A stretch of DNA of 52,876 nucleotides from Acidobacteriota bacterium (GCA_017996395.1 JAGOHA010000010.1:1-52876), one strand, 5' to 3'. Shown: positions 36,613-46,315, numbered from the stretch's first letter. Notes: a model not told the origin generated them from the letters alone. A program made the numbers and translations.

Positions 36613-37344
36613 TCACTCGATCACCACGTTGGTGGCCACTTCATACAGGATGCCGAGCGCCTTGTGAATCCTGGCGGCGTCGGCGGCCGGCGGCGGCCGG
36701 TCGCTCCGGCGCCACGGGTCGAGGAGTTCCTCCAGCTCCCGGGCCAGCGTGCTCACCGCCGGAAAGCCGAAGGAGGCCCCGGTGCCGGCCAGGTTGTGGA
36801 CGCGGGTGTACAGCTCGCCGGCCACTTCGGGCGCCCATTCCTGGAGGAGATTTTCCCAGAACACCGAGATCTCGGTGGCCTTGAAGGGCAGTTCGGCGGC
36901 GAACTGGCGGCGCAGGGCGTCGAGCCCCGCCTGGGCGGCGGGCGAGAGCTTGCGCGCCGCCGGCCGCGGCTGATCCGCCTCGACGAAGCGGCCGACCTTG
37001 TCGAGAAACGCTTCCAGCTCGAACGGCTTGTGAATGAAATCGTTTGCGCCGTAGCGCATCCCCTCGTACTGGTACTTCACGCTCTTGTAGATGGAGGTCA
37101 TCATGATCACGGCGATGCTTGACAGATCGGGATCCTGCTTGATCCGGCGGCAGAGGTCAAAGCCGTTCATCTTCGGGAGCAGGAGGTCGGTGACCACCAG
37201 GCCGGGCCTGACCTGCTGGATGAGCTCGAGGCCGGCCTGACCATCAGTCGCGGTGTGGACTTCGAAGCCGCGGGACGAGAGCTGGGTCTGGAGGAATTCC
37301 AGCAGCGTGGTCTCGTCGTCGATGATGACAATCCGGTTGTTCAT
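36613..37344 (-). CDS. Response regulator with C-terminal Hpt domain
   Basis: A 243-residue fusion: receiver (about 1-120, IIDDE, phospho-acceptor Asp53 in VVTDLLLPKMNG, KPFE) and a histidine phosphotransfer domain (about 150-240) with His183 in TRVHNLAGTGASFG. Such proteins relay phosphate between a hybrid kinase and a final receiver, plausibly the single-domain protein just downstream. No kinase is in the neighbourhood. The ATG at 37344 with GGAGCGA is preferred to a TTG 12 nt upstream. Confidence 0.92.
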   Translation of the reverse strand: MNNRIVIIDDETTLLEFLQTQLSSRGFEVHTATDGQAGLELIQQVRPGLVVTDLLLPKMNGFDLCRRIKQDPDLSSIAVIMMTSIYKSVKYQYEGMRYGANDFIHKPFELEAFLDKVGRFVEADQPRPAARKLSPAAQAGLDALRRQFAAELPFKATEISVFWENLLQEWAPEVAGELYTRVHNLAGTGASFGFPAVSTLARELEELLDPWRRSDRPPPAADAARIHKALGILYEVATNVVIE

Positions 37345-37379
37345 TCGCTCCAACACCCGGGGCTAACCGGCGGGCCGGG

Positions 37380-37700
37380 TCAGTTCGTGTTCTTCTTCTT
37401 GGTAAACAGGGCCAGGAGCTGCTTGCCGAAACTCTGTTTCTTCTCCGCGGACAGCGCCGCGTACTGGTGGATTTCGCCGGGGTCCAGCCAGATGCCGTGG
37501 CAGCAGGGACACTTGTCGATCTCCAACCCCTCGAGGTCGACGGTGTTAAGCGTTTCACCGCACTTGGGGCAATGCATGTAGTGGAGGTCCTTCAAACGCT
37601 GGCGTTCGTCGGCCCGCCTCCGGGCGGCGATCTTTTCCAGACGGAGTCTCTCTTCCTGTTGAGCCCAGGCTTCTTCTTTCTCGTCGCCGTGGCGGACCAT
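37380..37700 (-). CDS. Small zf-TFIIB zinc-ribbon protein
   Basis: A 106-residue protein. A charged N-terminal helix (about 5-40) is followed by a zf-TFIIB domain with two CxxC pairs (HCPKCGETLNTVDLEG and KCPCCHGIWLDPGEI), then a basic tail (LLALFTKKKNTN). GGAGGT precedes the ATG at 37700; the longer open frame upstream overlaps truC and is not used. It is 35 nt ahead of the receiver-Hpt gene. The function is unknown. Confidence 0.85.
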   Translation of the reverse strand: MVRHGDEKEEAWAQQEERLRLEKIAARRRADERQRLKDLHYMHCPKCGETLNTVDLEGLEIDKCPCCHGIWLDPGEIHQYAALSAEKKQSFGKQLLALFTKKKNTN

Positions 37701-37788
37701 GCGTGTACCTCCGCGGGGATGGGCGTCTCGTCTTGGACGTGATGGTATTCTACGGAGCGAGCCGGAGTTTTGCAAGAAACAATCCGCT

Positions 37789-38493
37789 TCAAGCGCCGGG
37801 CTCATCGCCGGGCCAGCCGAAAGCGGCCAGGAGCGGAGCCCAGGCCGCGGGCGGCGCCGCTTCCACGGCGACCGGCTCGCCCGTGTGCGGGTGGCGGAAG
37901 GCGATGCGCCGGGCGAAGAGCAGGAGGCCGGCCAGGCCGAATTCGGCCCGGACGAAGCGGTTCTGGATCCCGTCGCCGTAGGTGGTGTCGCCGATAATCG
38001 GGTGGCTGACATGGTGAAAATGACGGCGGAGCTGGTGCCGCCGCCCCGTGAGCGGCCGCGCCTCCACCAGTGCGAAGCGGGCGCTGGGCAGACGTCCCAC
38101 GGGCCGGAACAGCTCCAGCGTCGCCAGGCGGCGGTACTCGGTCACGGCCGGGAGGGCCGGCCGCCCGGAGCTGTTCCCCAGGGGATGGTCGATGCGGCCG
38201 GCGGCCGGGGTGAACCCGCGCACGACGGCCAGATAGTCTTTCGCGGGGGTGTGCTCCCGAAACTGGCTGGCCAGGTCGGCGGCGGCCTCGGGGGTCAGGG
38301 CGAAGAGGAGCACGCCGGCGGTGGCACGGTCCAGCCGGTGAACCGGATACACCCATCGGCCGAGCTGGTCACGCAGGCGCGGCAGGCAGGACACCTCGCC
38401 GGGGGATTCGGCGGTGGGGTGCACATGCAGACCCGCCGGCTTGAGCACCGCCGCGCAGTGATGGTCGTAATGCAGGATGGTCAGCGGTTCCAC
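37789..38493 (-). CDS. truC: RluA-family pseudouridine synthase, TruC-like
   Basis: A 234-residue RNA pseudouridine synthase. The catalytic Asp is in VYPVHRLDRATAGVLLFAL, the conserved Arg/His block is in LTGRRHQLRRHF, and the end is FARRIAFRHPHTGE. The short length without an S4 domain, and the start EPLTILHYDHHCAAVLKPAG, fit TruC, which modifies U65 of some tRNAs. Assignment to a specific RNA site is inferred. The GTG start has GGAGG upstream. Confidence 0.85.
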   Translation of the reverse strand: MEPLTILHYDHHCAAVLKPAGLHVHPTAESPGEVSCLPRLRDQLGRWVYPVHRLDRATAGVLLFALTPEAAADLASQFREHTPAKDYLAVVRGFTPAAGRIDHPLGNSSGRPALPAVTEYRRLATLELFRPVGRLPSARFALVEARPLTGRRHQLRRHFHHVSHPIIGDTTYGDGIQNRFVRAEFGLAGLLLFARRIAFRHPHTGEPVAVEAAPPAAWAPLLAAFGWPGDEPGA

Positions 38494-38733
38494 GGGGCCT
38501 CCGGGTGTGCCCGGGCCGCGGCGCCGGATGGCGCGGCCGCCGCGTCACCGGATGCGGTCCCGTAGCCGGACAATGCCATTATACAAGATGGTCACCGGCG
38601 CGCACGCAATCCCGATCGGCCGGAGGGCGCGCCCCGCGGCGTTTGTTGAGTCCGGTGGCGATCGCGCCGCATCTATGGGCGTACCCGCTCGATGGAACGT
38701 GTGCGGCGCTACGGATCGAAGCAGGAGGACAAC
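38494..38733. promoter_or_regulatory. Divergent intergenic region before truC and the beta-propeller gene
   Basis: A minus-strand TATAAT (38578-38583) could serve truC, but no -35 with normal spacing was found. AGGAGG lies before the ATG at 38734. Nothing else is recognised. Confidence 0.35.
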
Positions 38734-39801
38734 ATGCGCAACTGGAGCTTCATCGCCCGATGGATGGTCGTTGCCGCCGGCCTGGCCGCGGTCATCGTAT
38801 CGGCTGGATCCGCGTCCGCCGCCACGCTGGTGGTGGCCAACAAGTCCGACGCCACCGTTTCGCTGGTGGATCTCGCCACCCGGGAGGTCCGGGCCACAGT
38901 GGCGGTGGGCGTCGGGCCCCACGAGGTGGCGGTGTCGCCCGACGGCCGCCTGGCCCTGGTGGGAATTTACGGAACGAGGGAAGCGCCCGGTTCGTCCATG
39001 GCCTTGATCGAGATCCCTTCCGCCCGGTTGGTGCGCACCATCTCCCTGGGCGAATACCGGCGTCCCCACGGGATCGTCTGGCTGGCCGACAATCGCCGGG
39101 CGGTGGTGACCGCTGAGGCCAACAAGGCCTTGCTGGTGGTGGATGCCCTGGAGGGCCGCGTGGAAGCCGCGGTGGACACCGACCAGGAGGTGTCCCACAT
39201 GGTGGCGGTCACGCCCGACGCCAGCCGGGCCTTCGTGGCCAATATCCGGTCGGGCTCGGTGACCGTCATCGACCTGGCCGCCCGGCGCCGGGTGGCCCAG
39301 GTGCCCACGGGGGCGGGCGCCGAGGGCGTGGCGGTGACGCCCGACGGTGCGACCGTCTGGGTGACCAATCGGGCCGCGGACACCGTCACCGTCCTGGATG
39401 CCCGTACGCTGGAGGTGCTCGCCACCCCTGCTGCGCCGTCCTTCCCCATCCGCGCCGCCGTCACGCTCGACGGCCGCCGCGTGCTGGTCACCAACGCCCG
39501 GTCCGGCGACCTGGCCGTGTTTGACGTGCCCAGCCGCACCCTGGAGCGCCGCCTGGATCTGAAGCTGCAGGCCAGCCAACTGGCGGGGCGGCTGTTCGGG
39601 GACACCTTCGGCAGCAGCTCGGTGCCCATCGGGATCGTCCTCGATCCGGACGGGCGGACCGCCTATGTGGCCCATTCCAATGCCGACCTGATCTCGGTCG
39701 TGGATCTCGAATCGTGGACGGTGACCGGCACCCTGGCGGCCGGCCGGGAGCCGGACGGCATGGGCGTCTCGCCCCTGGTTGTTCCGCCAGCCGCAAAGTA
39801 G
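38734..39801 (+). CDS. YncE-like exported beta-propeller protein
   Basis: A 355-residue exported protein. The signal sequence ends near SAGSASA. About seven blades of the YVTN/YncE type follow, with repeated motifs VAVSPDGRLALVG, VAVTPDASRAFVAN, VAVTPDGATVWVTN, VTLDGRRVLVTN and VLDPDGRTAYVAH. These propellers bind ligands or partner proteins outside the cytoplasm, often in surface or respiratory complexes. No active-site residues are evident. The ATG at 38734 with AGGAGG 6 nt upstream is preferred to one 42 nt earlier. Confidence 0.88.
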   Translation: MRNWSFIARWMVVAAGLAAVIVSAGSASAATLVVANKSDATVSLVDLATREVRATVAVGVGPHEVAVSPDGRLALVGIYGTREAPGSSMALIEIPSARLVRTISLGEYRRPHGIVWLADNRRAVVTAEANKALLVVDALEGRVEAAVDTDQEVSHMVAVTPDASRAFVANIRSGSVTVIDLAARRRVAQVPTGAGAEGVAVTPDGATVWVTNRAADTVTVLDARTLEVLATPAAPSFPIRAAVTLDGRRVLVTNARSGDLAVFDVPSRTLERRLDLKLQASQLAGRLFGDTFGSSSVPIGIVLDPDGRTAYVAHSNADLISVVDLESWTVTGTLAAGREPDGMGVSPLVVPPAAK

Positions 39802-39823
39802 GCCGCGTCCGCCGGACGCGGCC
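39801..39823 (+). terminator. Possible weak terminator hairpin
   Basis: GGCCGCGTCC-GCC-GGACGCGGCC starts at the stop codon of the propeller gene. The T-run (GGTTTTT at about 39839) is 15 nt away, too far for a strong intrinsic terminator. The remaining spacer to 40046 shows only the Shine-Dalgarno CAGGAGAA of the next gene. Confidence 0.45.
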
Positions 39824-40046
39824 GGATTAGTCGACGCGGTTTTTAAAGAACGCCCCTGAAAACTGAGGGGTCTGTTGCTGTGCCTCGCCGGGCGCGTCCC
39901 GATCGTTTCGCGCAATCCGCCCCGCCGCCCCAACACCCCGGTGATCGCGTCCCTCCGCCCGACCCACCGCCCGGTGAAAATAATCAGACAAAGCATGGTG
40001 GTTTTAGCCGATAATTAATGAACAATCAGTTATCAGGAGAACGGCC

Positions 40047-43000
40047 ATGAGGAAATGGGGCCTGCTGCTTGCTGCGCTGGCGCTGGCTGCGTCCGTCCAG
40101 GCGGCCATCCCCCAGCCGGAGCGCGACGCCCTGCTGGCGCTGTACGCCGCCACGGGAGGCGACGGCTGGACGCAGCGGGACAACTGGCTGGGCGCGCCCG
40201 GCACCGAGTGCTCCTGGTTCGGCGTGCAGTGCGACGACGCCGGCACCCACGTGATCGCTCTCTACCTGAACGGCAACAACTTGTCGGGCACCCTGCCTGC
40301 GGCGCTGGCATCGCTGCCGGAGCTGCGGGAGATTTATATGCCCGAGAACAGCCTCACGGGTTCCATCCCGGCGGCGCTGGGCGACCTGCCGCAACTCCAG
40401 ATTCTCAACCTCTCGGGTAACCAGTTGACGGGCGCGATCCCGCCCGAGCTGGGCGACCTGTCAGAACTGCTGGTGCTCATGCTGGGCTACAATCAGCTCA
40501 CCGGCCCCATTCCATCCACACTGGGCAACCTGGACCGGCTCCGGGCGCTCAGCTTGACCCAGAACTTCGTGAGCGGTCCGATCCCCGCGAGCATCGGCTC
40601 GTTGAGCCAACTGGAATTCCTGTTTCTGGATGACAACCGGCTCAGCGGCGCCATCCCTGCTGAAATGGGCAACCTGGCTGCGCTCCGCGAGCTGTCCCTG
40701 CGCGGCAACATGCTGTCCGGCGGCATCCCGGCGGTGCTGGGCGGACTGTCGCAATTGGTGCAACTGGACCTGGGCGACAACGATTTGTGGGGTCCCATTC
40801 CCGTCGAACTGGGCAACCTGGCTGCGCTCCGGTCGCTTGATCTCTCGCTGAATCATTTGACAGGGAACATCCCCGCCGAACTGGGCGCACTGACCCAGCT
40901 GCGGTGGTTCAGTGTCGGCACCAATCGTCTGGACGGACCGATCCCCGAAAGTCTGGGGGGCCTGACGGAACTCCGTTTCCTGATTCTGTACGACAACACC
41001 TTGACCGGGTACATCCCGCCGGCGCTGGCCAATCTGACCCTGCTCGAGGAGATGCATCTGTCGAGCAACCATCTGATCGGCCCCATCCCTCCGGAACTGG
41101 GCCAACTGGCCAACCTGCTCACTCTGAACCTGGGCGAGAACCACCTCAGCGAATCCATCCCGGCGGCTCTCGGCGGACTGACCCAATTGCGCTACCTCTA
41201 TCTGGGGGGCAATCGCCTGTACGGATCCATCCCGCCGGAACTGGGCAATCTGGCGAACCTGCAGCTGCTGGATCTCACGGGGAACCAGCTGAGCGGGTCG
41301 CTGCCCGACACGCTGGGCCAGCTCAGCCAGCTCCTGGAACTGCGCCTGAGCTGGAACCAGTTCGCGGGTCCAATTCCCGACAGCTTCAGCGGCCTGGTGA
41401 ACCTGGTGAATCTGGAGCTGGTGGGCAACCAGATGGCGGGGCCGTTCCCCGCTTATCTCGGGGCGCTGACCCACCTGCAGCATATCGACGTCGCGTGGAA
41501 CCGGTTCAGCGGGCCCATCCCGCCGGAGCTGGGCAACCTCGCGGCGCTTCGCTTCCTGGGTCTGGACGGCAACGAGTTCGAGGGCGGCATTCCGCCCGCG
41601 CTGGGCAATCTGGCCGCGCTGGAATACCTGATCCTGGGATACAACCACCTGACGGGCCCGATCCCGGATGCGATCGGCAACCTGGTCCTGCTGCGTTATC
41701 TCTGGCTGTACGGCAATGTCCTCTCCGGCGAGGTGCCGGCGACGTTCGGCCAGCTCGCCGCCCTGGAGGCCGGCGGCGGACTGGAACTGCGCTGGAACGC
41801 GCTGTCGTGTTCCGACGATGCCCTGCTGGCCTATCTGAACACGCGGCACGGCGAGGGGGAATTTCTGTCGTCCCAGACCCTGACGCCCACGAATTTCCGC
41901 GTCATCGAAAACCAGACCGCCGGCGTGTTCGAACTGCGCTGGGACCCAACCAGCCTGCAAGCGGGCGAGGGCGGTTATCTGATCGCGGCGGCCACCTTCG
42001 GCGGACCGTGGCAGATCCGGGCCCTCATACCGGACAAGGAAGCCGACCGCTTCAACGGCTGTTTGTGCGGCACCGGCGATCAGAATTTCATCATCGAGAC
42101 GATCACCCGACCCCACGGCATGAATCCGAACCTGGTGACCAGCCTGCCCAGCCCCACGGTGACGGTTTCGCGTTCGGTCACACCCGAGGGCACGGTGGGC
42201 GTACTGTTCGACTCGACGCGGACCGGCGAGGTGTTTCAAGACAGCCCCTGCCAGATCCTGCCCGCGTCGTTCCTCGTGTTCGCCATCGATCCGGCGGCGT
42301 TCGCCGGCGTCACCGCCTCGGACCCGGCGGTGATCCGGATCTCGCTGCCGCCGGGAGCGCGGCTGGGAACATCCCTGGCCGACGGCACCCTGGCCACCAC
42401 CGCCCCGCTGCCCAGCGCCGGCGAATGGACGCCCTCTTTGGCCGTGGTGGAATTCGCCCCGCAGAAGGACGGCACCTTCGCGCCGGTGCCGGGCAATCCG
42501 CTGCTGCCGACCATTGGTCCCCACGCCGTGCAACTGCTCCGTTACATGGAGGGGGAGCTCGAGATCCTCGTCCGGATCACCGAGAGCACGGCCACCTGGA
42601 CGCCCTCGGCGCCCGGCCGCTTCATCGGCTTCGCCATGGGGCTGGGCGCGGGCGTCTGGCCGGCCGACGAGTTCAGCAACTGGGGTCCGGACTACATCGG
42701 CGCCCAACACGACACGATGTTCTACATGAACCTGCGGTCATACCCGTTCGAATTGTTTGACAACGCGTTCACCGTCAGCGTCTGCGCCTTCCGGCAGGCC
42801 GACGGCACCGGGCTGCCGGTGGCGTTCCAGCCGTCGTGCGCGTTCCTGTTCACCGCCAGGGAGGTCCACCCGGGACCGCCGCCGGCTGCGTCGCTGCTGA
42901 ACCCCGACACGCTGGATTTCGACCAGGTGGACCTCAACCAGGACGGTTTCACCGACCTGCTCAGCATCGCGGCGGGGCAGCAGCGGATGTACATCGCCTT

Positions 43001-45254
43001 CGGTTTGCCCGGCGGAGCCTTCTCACGGGTGGAGTGGCTGATGACGGACTTTCAGCCGCAGACTCTGGACATCGCCGACGTGACGGGCGACGGCCGGCCT
43101 GACGTGCTCCTGGGCGGTGCGGACGGCGCGTTGCACATCTTCGAATGGACCCAGCTCTTCGGCGTCGGCAAGGCGGCCGTGCTCCGCCAGGCGGCGCCGG
43201 CGGTGCGGCTGAAGCTGGCCGGCGTGCCCACCGATTCGCTGGTGACGGACATCAGCGGTGACGGGCAATCCGATTATGTGTACTGCGAGGCGGCGACGAA
43301 CACGCTGAGCCTGATGTTCGGGTCCGACTTCACCACCACCGCCAGCTACGCCACGGGCCAGGGCCCGCAGGCGCTCGCGACCGGCGATTTTGACGGTGAC
43401 ACGGAACCTGACGTAGCCGTGGCCAACGCGGTGGCGAGCTCGGTGTCGGTCTACCTCAACGACGGTGCCGGGGGGTTCACCCCGGCGGAAGTGACGGGGC
43501 TGGGCGCCGGTCCGGTGGATCTCGAATCGGCCGACTTCAACGCCGACGGGCTGGCCGACCTGGTCCTGGCGGCGCAGGGCGACAAGGCGATCCAGGTGCT
43601 GCTGGCGAGCGCGGGCGGGGCGTTCGCGCCGGGCCATGGGCAGAAGCTGTTCTTCCAGCAGACGCCATCGGCGGTGCTGGCGGAGAATTTCGACGGTCAG
43701 AACGGTCCGGACGCCCTGGTGGGTTTCTCCGACCACTACAAGCTGGCGCTCTGCACCACCGACGCCGCCGGTACGCTGGCCTATGCGTTTTCCATCGACA
43801 TCCGGGGGGACGTGGAGGTGGATCCACTCAACGGCAGCGTCACCCTGGACGCCGACCAGGTGCTTTCGGTGGCCGGCGGAACCACCTATGGCGGGATCTC
43901 ATCGCGGCAAGGGGTGGCGGTGGTGCAGGACCACGGGATCGGCGTGCTCCACTTCCCGCGCAGCCGGCACTTGTCCTTTTCGGTGGTCAATCTGGATGAC
44001 GCCAGTGGCCTGCTCGCCCTCGACCTCTACGACGACGCCTCGGGCAACCCGGTGCGGGCGGTGACCACCACTGTTTCCGCCGGCGCGCAGTACGCCCGCT
44101 ACCTCACCGACGGATCGCTGCTGGGCAGCGACGCCGACCACGCCGGGCGGTGGGTGCGCGGTTTCCTCACCAACGAGAACATGCACGGGATGTGGCTGGC
44201 GAACAACGGCAACGACCTGCAGTACCTGGACGGCACCCGCCTGCTGGACGTGCGCGACGCCCGCACCGGGCTCGCCTTCCCGGTGCTGGACGACGCGGCC
44301 GGCCATGCCACGGAGCTCCTGCTCATCAATCCGAACCGGGAACAGGCCCAGGCGGTGCTCACGCTGTACGGCGCCGACGGCTCGGCGCGCGGCACCTACG
44401 CGGCGACGTTGGGCGGGCGGACACGCCGCGTCCTCGATGCGGCGACCATCTTCCCGTCGTTCACGTCGGCGGACTCGATCCAGGTTCAATCGGACCGGGC
44501 GCTGCTCGGCGTGGAGCTGTTCGGGAACGACACGGCGCTGGCCTGCCTGGCGGCCATGCCCACCGCCGCCGACGCGGCGACGCTCTACGCGCCCCACGTG
44601 GCCGACGGCGATTTCGGCATCGTCTACGACTGCCGGCTGGACCTGGTCAACACGGGCACCGAGACGGCGACGGTGGCACTGACCCTTTACGACGACGACG
44701 GCACGGAGCTGGGCGCCACCGACGCGACGCTGCCGGCCCGCGGCAAGCAGTCGTGGGACGTGTCCGAGCTGTTCGGATTGACGGGCGCGGTGACCGGCTG
44801 GTTGCGGGCCGATCCCGGCAGCTCCCCCGGCGTGGTGGGGAGCGTGACCTTCGGCGGGACAAGCGGCGCGTTCGTCTCCAGCCTGCCGCTCCAGGATGCC
44901 GGCAACAGCCGGTTCCTGATGGGGCATATCGCCAACGGCACCATCGGCGTCGTGTCCTTCTTCACCGGGATCGCCATCGTCAATCCCGAAACCACCGAGG
45001 GCGGCGAGGTGCCGGTGCAGATTTCCGCCTACGACCAGAACGGCCAGCTGCTGGACACGCGGGTCGTGGTCCTCTCCAGCCAGGAGCGGATGGTCAGCCT
45101 GCTGCACCAGGTGATGCCCGAACTGACCACCCTGTTCGGGGGGTATCTCATCGTCGAAAACCTCTCGTACTCCGATGGGATCCTGGTGTTCCAGTTGTTC
45201 GGCGACACGTCGCTCCAGTTTCTGAGCGCCGTCCCCGCGATACCTTTGGACTGA
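40047..45254 (+). CDS. Giant exported protein with plant-type LRRs and FG-GAP repeats
   Basis: A 1735-residue exported protein with signal peptide (cut near SVQA). An LRRNT-like cap (about 23-68, W ... CSWFGVQCDD) is followed by 21 consecutive leucine-rich repeats of exactly 24 residues (69-572). Their consensus LxxLxLxxNxLxGxIPxxLGxL is that of plant receptor kinases. A middle beta region (about 600-950) comes next, then FG-GAP/VCBS-like calcium-binding repeats (about 960-1220, DxNxDGxxD: DLNQDGFTD, DVTGDGRPD, DISGDGQSD, DFDGDTEPD, DFNADGLAD), and four related beta-sandwich modules to the end. CAGGAGAA precedes the ATG. A cell-surface adhesin or binding role is inferred from these domains. 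The substrate is unknown. Confidence 0.9.
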   Translation: MRKWGLLLAALALAASVQAAIPQPERDALLALYAATGGDGWTQRDNWLGAPGTECSWFGVQCDDAGTHVIALYLNGNNLSGTLPAALASLPELREIYMPENSLTGSIPAALGDLPQLQILNLSGNQLTGAIPPELGDLSELLVLMLGYNQLTGPIPSTLGNLDRLRALSLTQNFVSGPIPASIGSLSQLEFLFLDDNRLSGAIPAEMGNLAALRELSLRGNMLSGGIPAVLGGLSQLVQLDLGDNDLWGPIPVELGNLAALRSLDLSLNHLTGNIPAELGALTQLRWFSVGTNRLDGPIPESLGGLTELRFLILYDNTLTGYIPPALANLTLLEEMHLSSNHLIGPIPPELGQLANLLTLNLGENHLSESIPAALGGLTQLRYLYLGGNRLYGSIPPELGNLANLQLLDLTGNQLSGSLPDTLGQLSQLLELRLSWNQFAGPIPDSFSGLVNLVNLELVGNQMAGPFPAYLGALTHLQHIDVAWNRFSGPIPPELGNLAALRFLGLDGNEFEGGIPPALGNLAALEYLILGYNHLTGPIPDAIGNLVLLRYLWLYGNVLSGEVPATFGQLAALEAGGGLELRWNALSCSDDALLAYLNTRHGEGEFLSSQTLTPTNFRVIENQTAGVFELRWDPTSLQAGEGGYLIAAATFGGPWQIRALIPDKEADRFNGCLCGTGDQNFIIETITRPHGMNPNLVTSLPSPTVTVSRSVTPEGTVGVLFDSTRTGEVFQDSPCQILPASFLVFAIDPAAFAGVTASDPAVIRISLPPGARLGTSLADGTLATTAPLPSAGEWTPSLAVVEFAPQKDGTFAPVPGNPLLPTIGPHAVQLLRYMEGELEILVRITESTATWTPSAPGRFIGFAMGLGAGVWPADEFSNWGPDYIGAQHDTMFYMNLRSYPFELFDNAFTVSVCAFRQADGTGLPVAFQPSCAFLFTAREVHPGPPPAASLLNPDTLDFDQVDLNQDGFTDLLSIAAGQQRMYIAFGLPGGAFSRVEWLMTDFQPQTLDIADVTGDGRPDVLLGGADGALHIFEWTQLFGVGKAAVLRQAAPAVRLKLAGVPTDSLVTDISGDGQSDYVYCEAATNTLSLMFGSDFTTTASYATGQGPQALATGDFDGDTEPDVAVANAVASSVSVYLNDGAGGFTPAEVTGLGAGPVDLESADFNADGLADLVLAAQGDKAIQVLLASAGGAFAPGHGQKLFFQQTPSAVLAENFDGQNGPDALVGFSDHYKLALCTTDAAGTLAYAFSIDIRGDVEVDPLNGSVTLDADQVLSVAGGTTYGGISSRQGVAVVQDHGIGVLHFPRSRHLSFSVVNLDDASGLLALDLYDDASGNPVRAVTTTVSAGAQYARYLTDGSLLGSDADHAGRWVRGFLTNENMHGMWLANNGNDLQYLDGTRLLDVRDARTGLAFPVLDDAAGHATELLLINPNREQAQAVLTLYGADGSARGTYAATLGGRTRRVLDAATIFPSFTSADSIQVQSDRALLGVELFGNDTALACLAAMPTAADAATLYAPHVADGDFGIVYDCRLDLVNTGTETATVALTLYDDDGTELGATDATLPARGKQSWDVSELFGLTGAVTGWLRADPGSSPGVVGSVTFGGTSGAFVSSLPLQDAGNSRFLMGHIANGTIGVVSFFTGIAIVNPETTEGGEVPVQISAYDQNGQLLDTRVVVLSSQERMVSLLHQVMPELTTLFGGYLIVENLSYSDGILVFQLFGDTSLQFLSAVPAIPLD

Positions 45255-45261
45255 GGCGGCG

Positions 45262-45447
45262 GCAGGCGAGTTCGCGAGCCGGCGAGGAGCGAGCCGGCGA
45301 ATCGGCGAAGGGCGAGCCGGCGAACCGCCGAGAGGCGAGATGGAGATCCGGTGAGAACGAAGGTTCGTCCCACGTGACGAGCCCGGCAGGATATCCCGAG
45401 AACGAGACAAAACCCAATCCGCTTGGCGTCCTGGCGCCTCGTCGAGC
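45262..45447. repeat. GAGCCGGCGA repeats and CTTGGCG octamer block, left of the SDR gene
   Basis: Degenerate GCGAGCCGGCGA units (45276-45325) follow the giant gene. GAGACAAAACCC ... GCTTGGCGTCCTGGCGCCTC (45404-45447) is about three-quarters identical to 46316-46360 on the other side of the SDR gene. Confidence 0.8.
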
Positions 45448-45485
45448 GATGAACCCGGCGAGAGTCAGCCGGCGGCAGGGAGCGG

Positions 45486-46262
45486 CTACGGCGTGCTGCG
45501 GAGCAGCATGGTGGCGCTGCGCTGAACCGTGGGGAGCACGATCATGTCGAGCACGTTCACGTGCTCGGGAGCGTTGGCCACGTAGTGGACCGCGTCGGCG
45601 ATGTCCGCCGGCGTGAGCGGCTGGGTGTTCGCGTACACCTGGGCCGCCCGCCCGGCGTCGCCGTGGAACCGCACCAGGGAAAATTCCGTCTCCACGAGAC
45701 CGGGGCTCACGCACGAGACGCGCAGCGGCGTACCGTACAGATCCATGTTCATCCCCTCGGTCAGCGCCCGCACCGCGAACTTGGTGGCGTTGTAGACGTT
45801 GCCGTTGGGGTAGACCTGCCGGCCGGCGATGCTGCCGATGTTGATCACGTGGCCGCGCCCGGCCGCCAGCATCGCCGGGATGAGGCGGCGCGACACGAGC
45901 AGCAGCCCGCGCACGTTGGTGTCGATCATGCGGTCCCAGTCGTCGACGGACCCCTCGTGGAGCTTGTCGAGCCCCGCGGCCAGACCGGCGTTGTTCACCA
46001 GCACGTGGGGCACCAGGCCGCGGGCTTCGAGCGCGTCGCCGAAGGCGGCCACGGCAGCGGCGTCGCGCACGTCGAGGGTGAACACGTCCACCGACGCGGC
46101 CCCCGCGTCTTGCAGCCCCGCGGCCATCGCCTCGAGACGGTCCGCGCGGCGGGCGGCCAGCACCAGCCGCGCTCCGGCGGCGGCGAAACGCTCGGCGCAC
46201 GCCTGCCCGATGCCGGCGCTGGCGCCGGTGATGACGACGATCCGGTCCTTCAGTCGGTTCAT
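45486..46262 (-). CDS. Short-chain dehydrogenase/reductase (YdfG-like)
   Basis: A 258-residue NAD(P)-dependent oxidoreductase. The cofactor motif is TGASAGIGQA (about 12-21) and the NNAG motif is VLVNNAGL. Catalytic residues are Ser in NIGSIAG and Tyr/Lys in VYNATKF. Arg residues after the second strand (LAARRADRL) favour NADP(H). Related enzymes (YdfG) oxidise serine, threonine or 3-hydroxy acids. The ATG at 46262 with GAGGAG upstream is preferred to the ATG at 46328, which lies in repeat sequence. The gene is flanked by a pair of direct repeats. Confidence 0.92.
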   Translation of the reverse strand: MNRLKDRIVVITGASAGIGQACAERFAAAGARLVLAARRADRLEAMAAGLQDAGAASVDVFTLDVRDAAAVAAFGDALEARGLVPHVLVNNAGLAAGLDKLHEGSVDDWDRMIDTNVRGLLLVSRRLIPAMLAAGRGHVINIGSIAGRQVYPNGNVYNATKFAVRALTEGMNMDLYGTPLRVSCVSPGLVETEFSLVRFHGDAGRAAQVYANTQPLTPADIADAVHYVANAPEHVNVLDMIVLPTVQRSATMLLRSTP

Positions 46263-46315
46263 GGTCACTCCTCGTTTCGTCAATCGCGTCAGATCCGGCA
46301 GAGTGTGCCGAGTTT

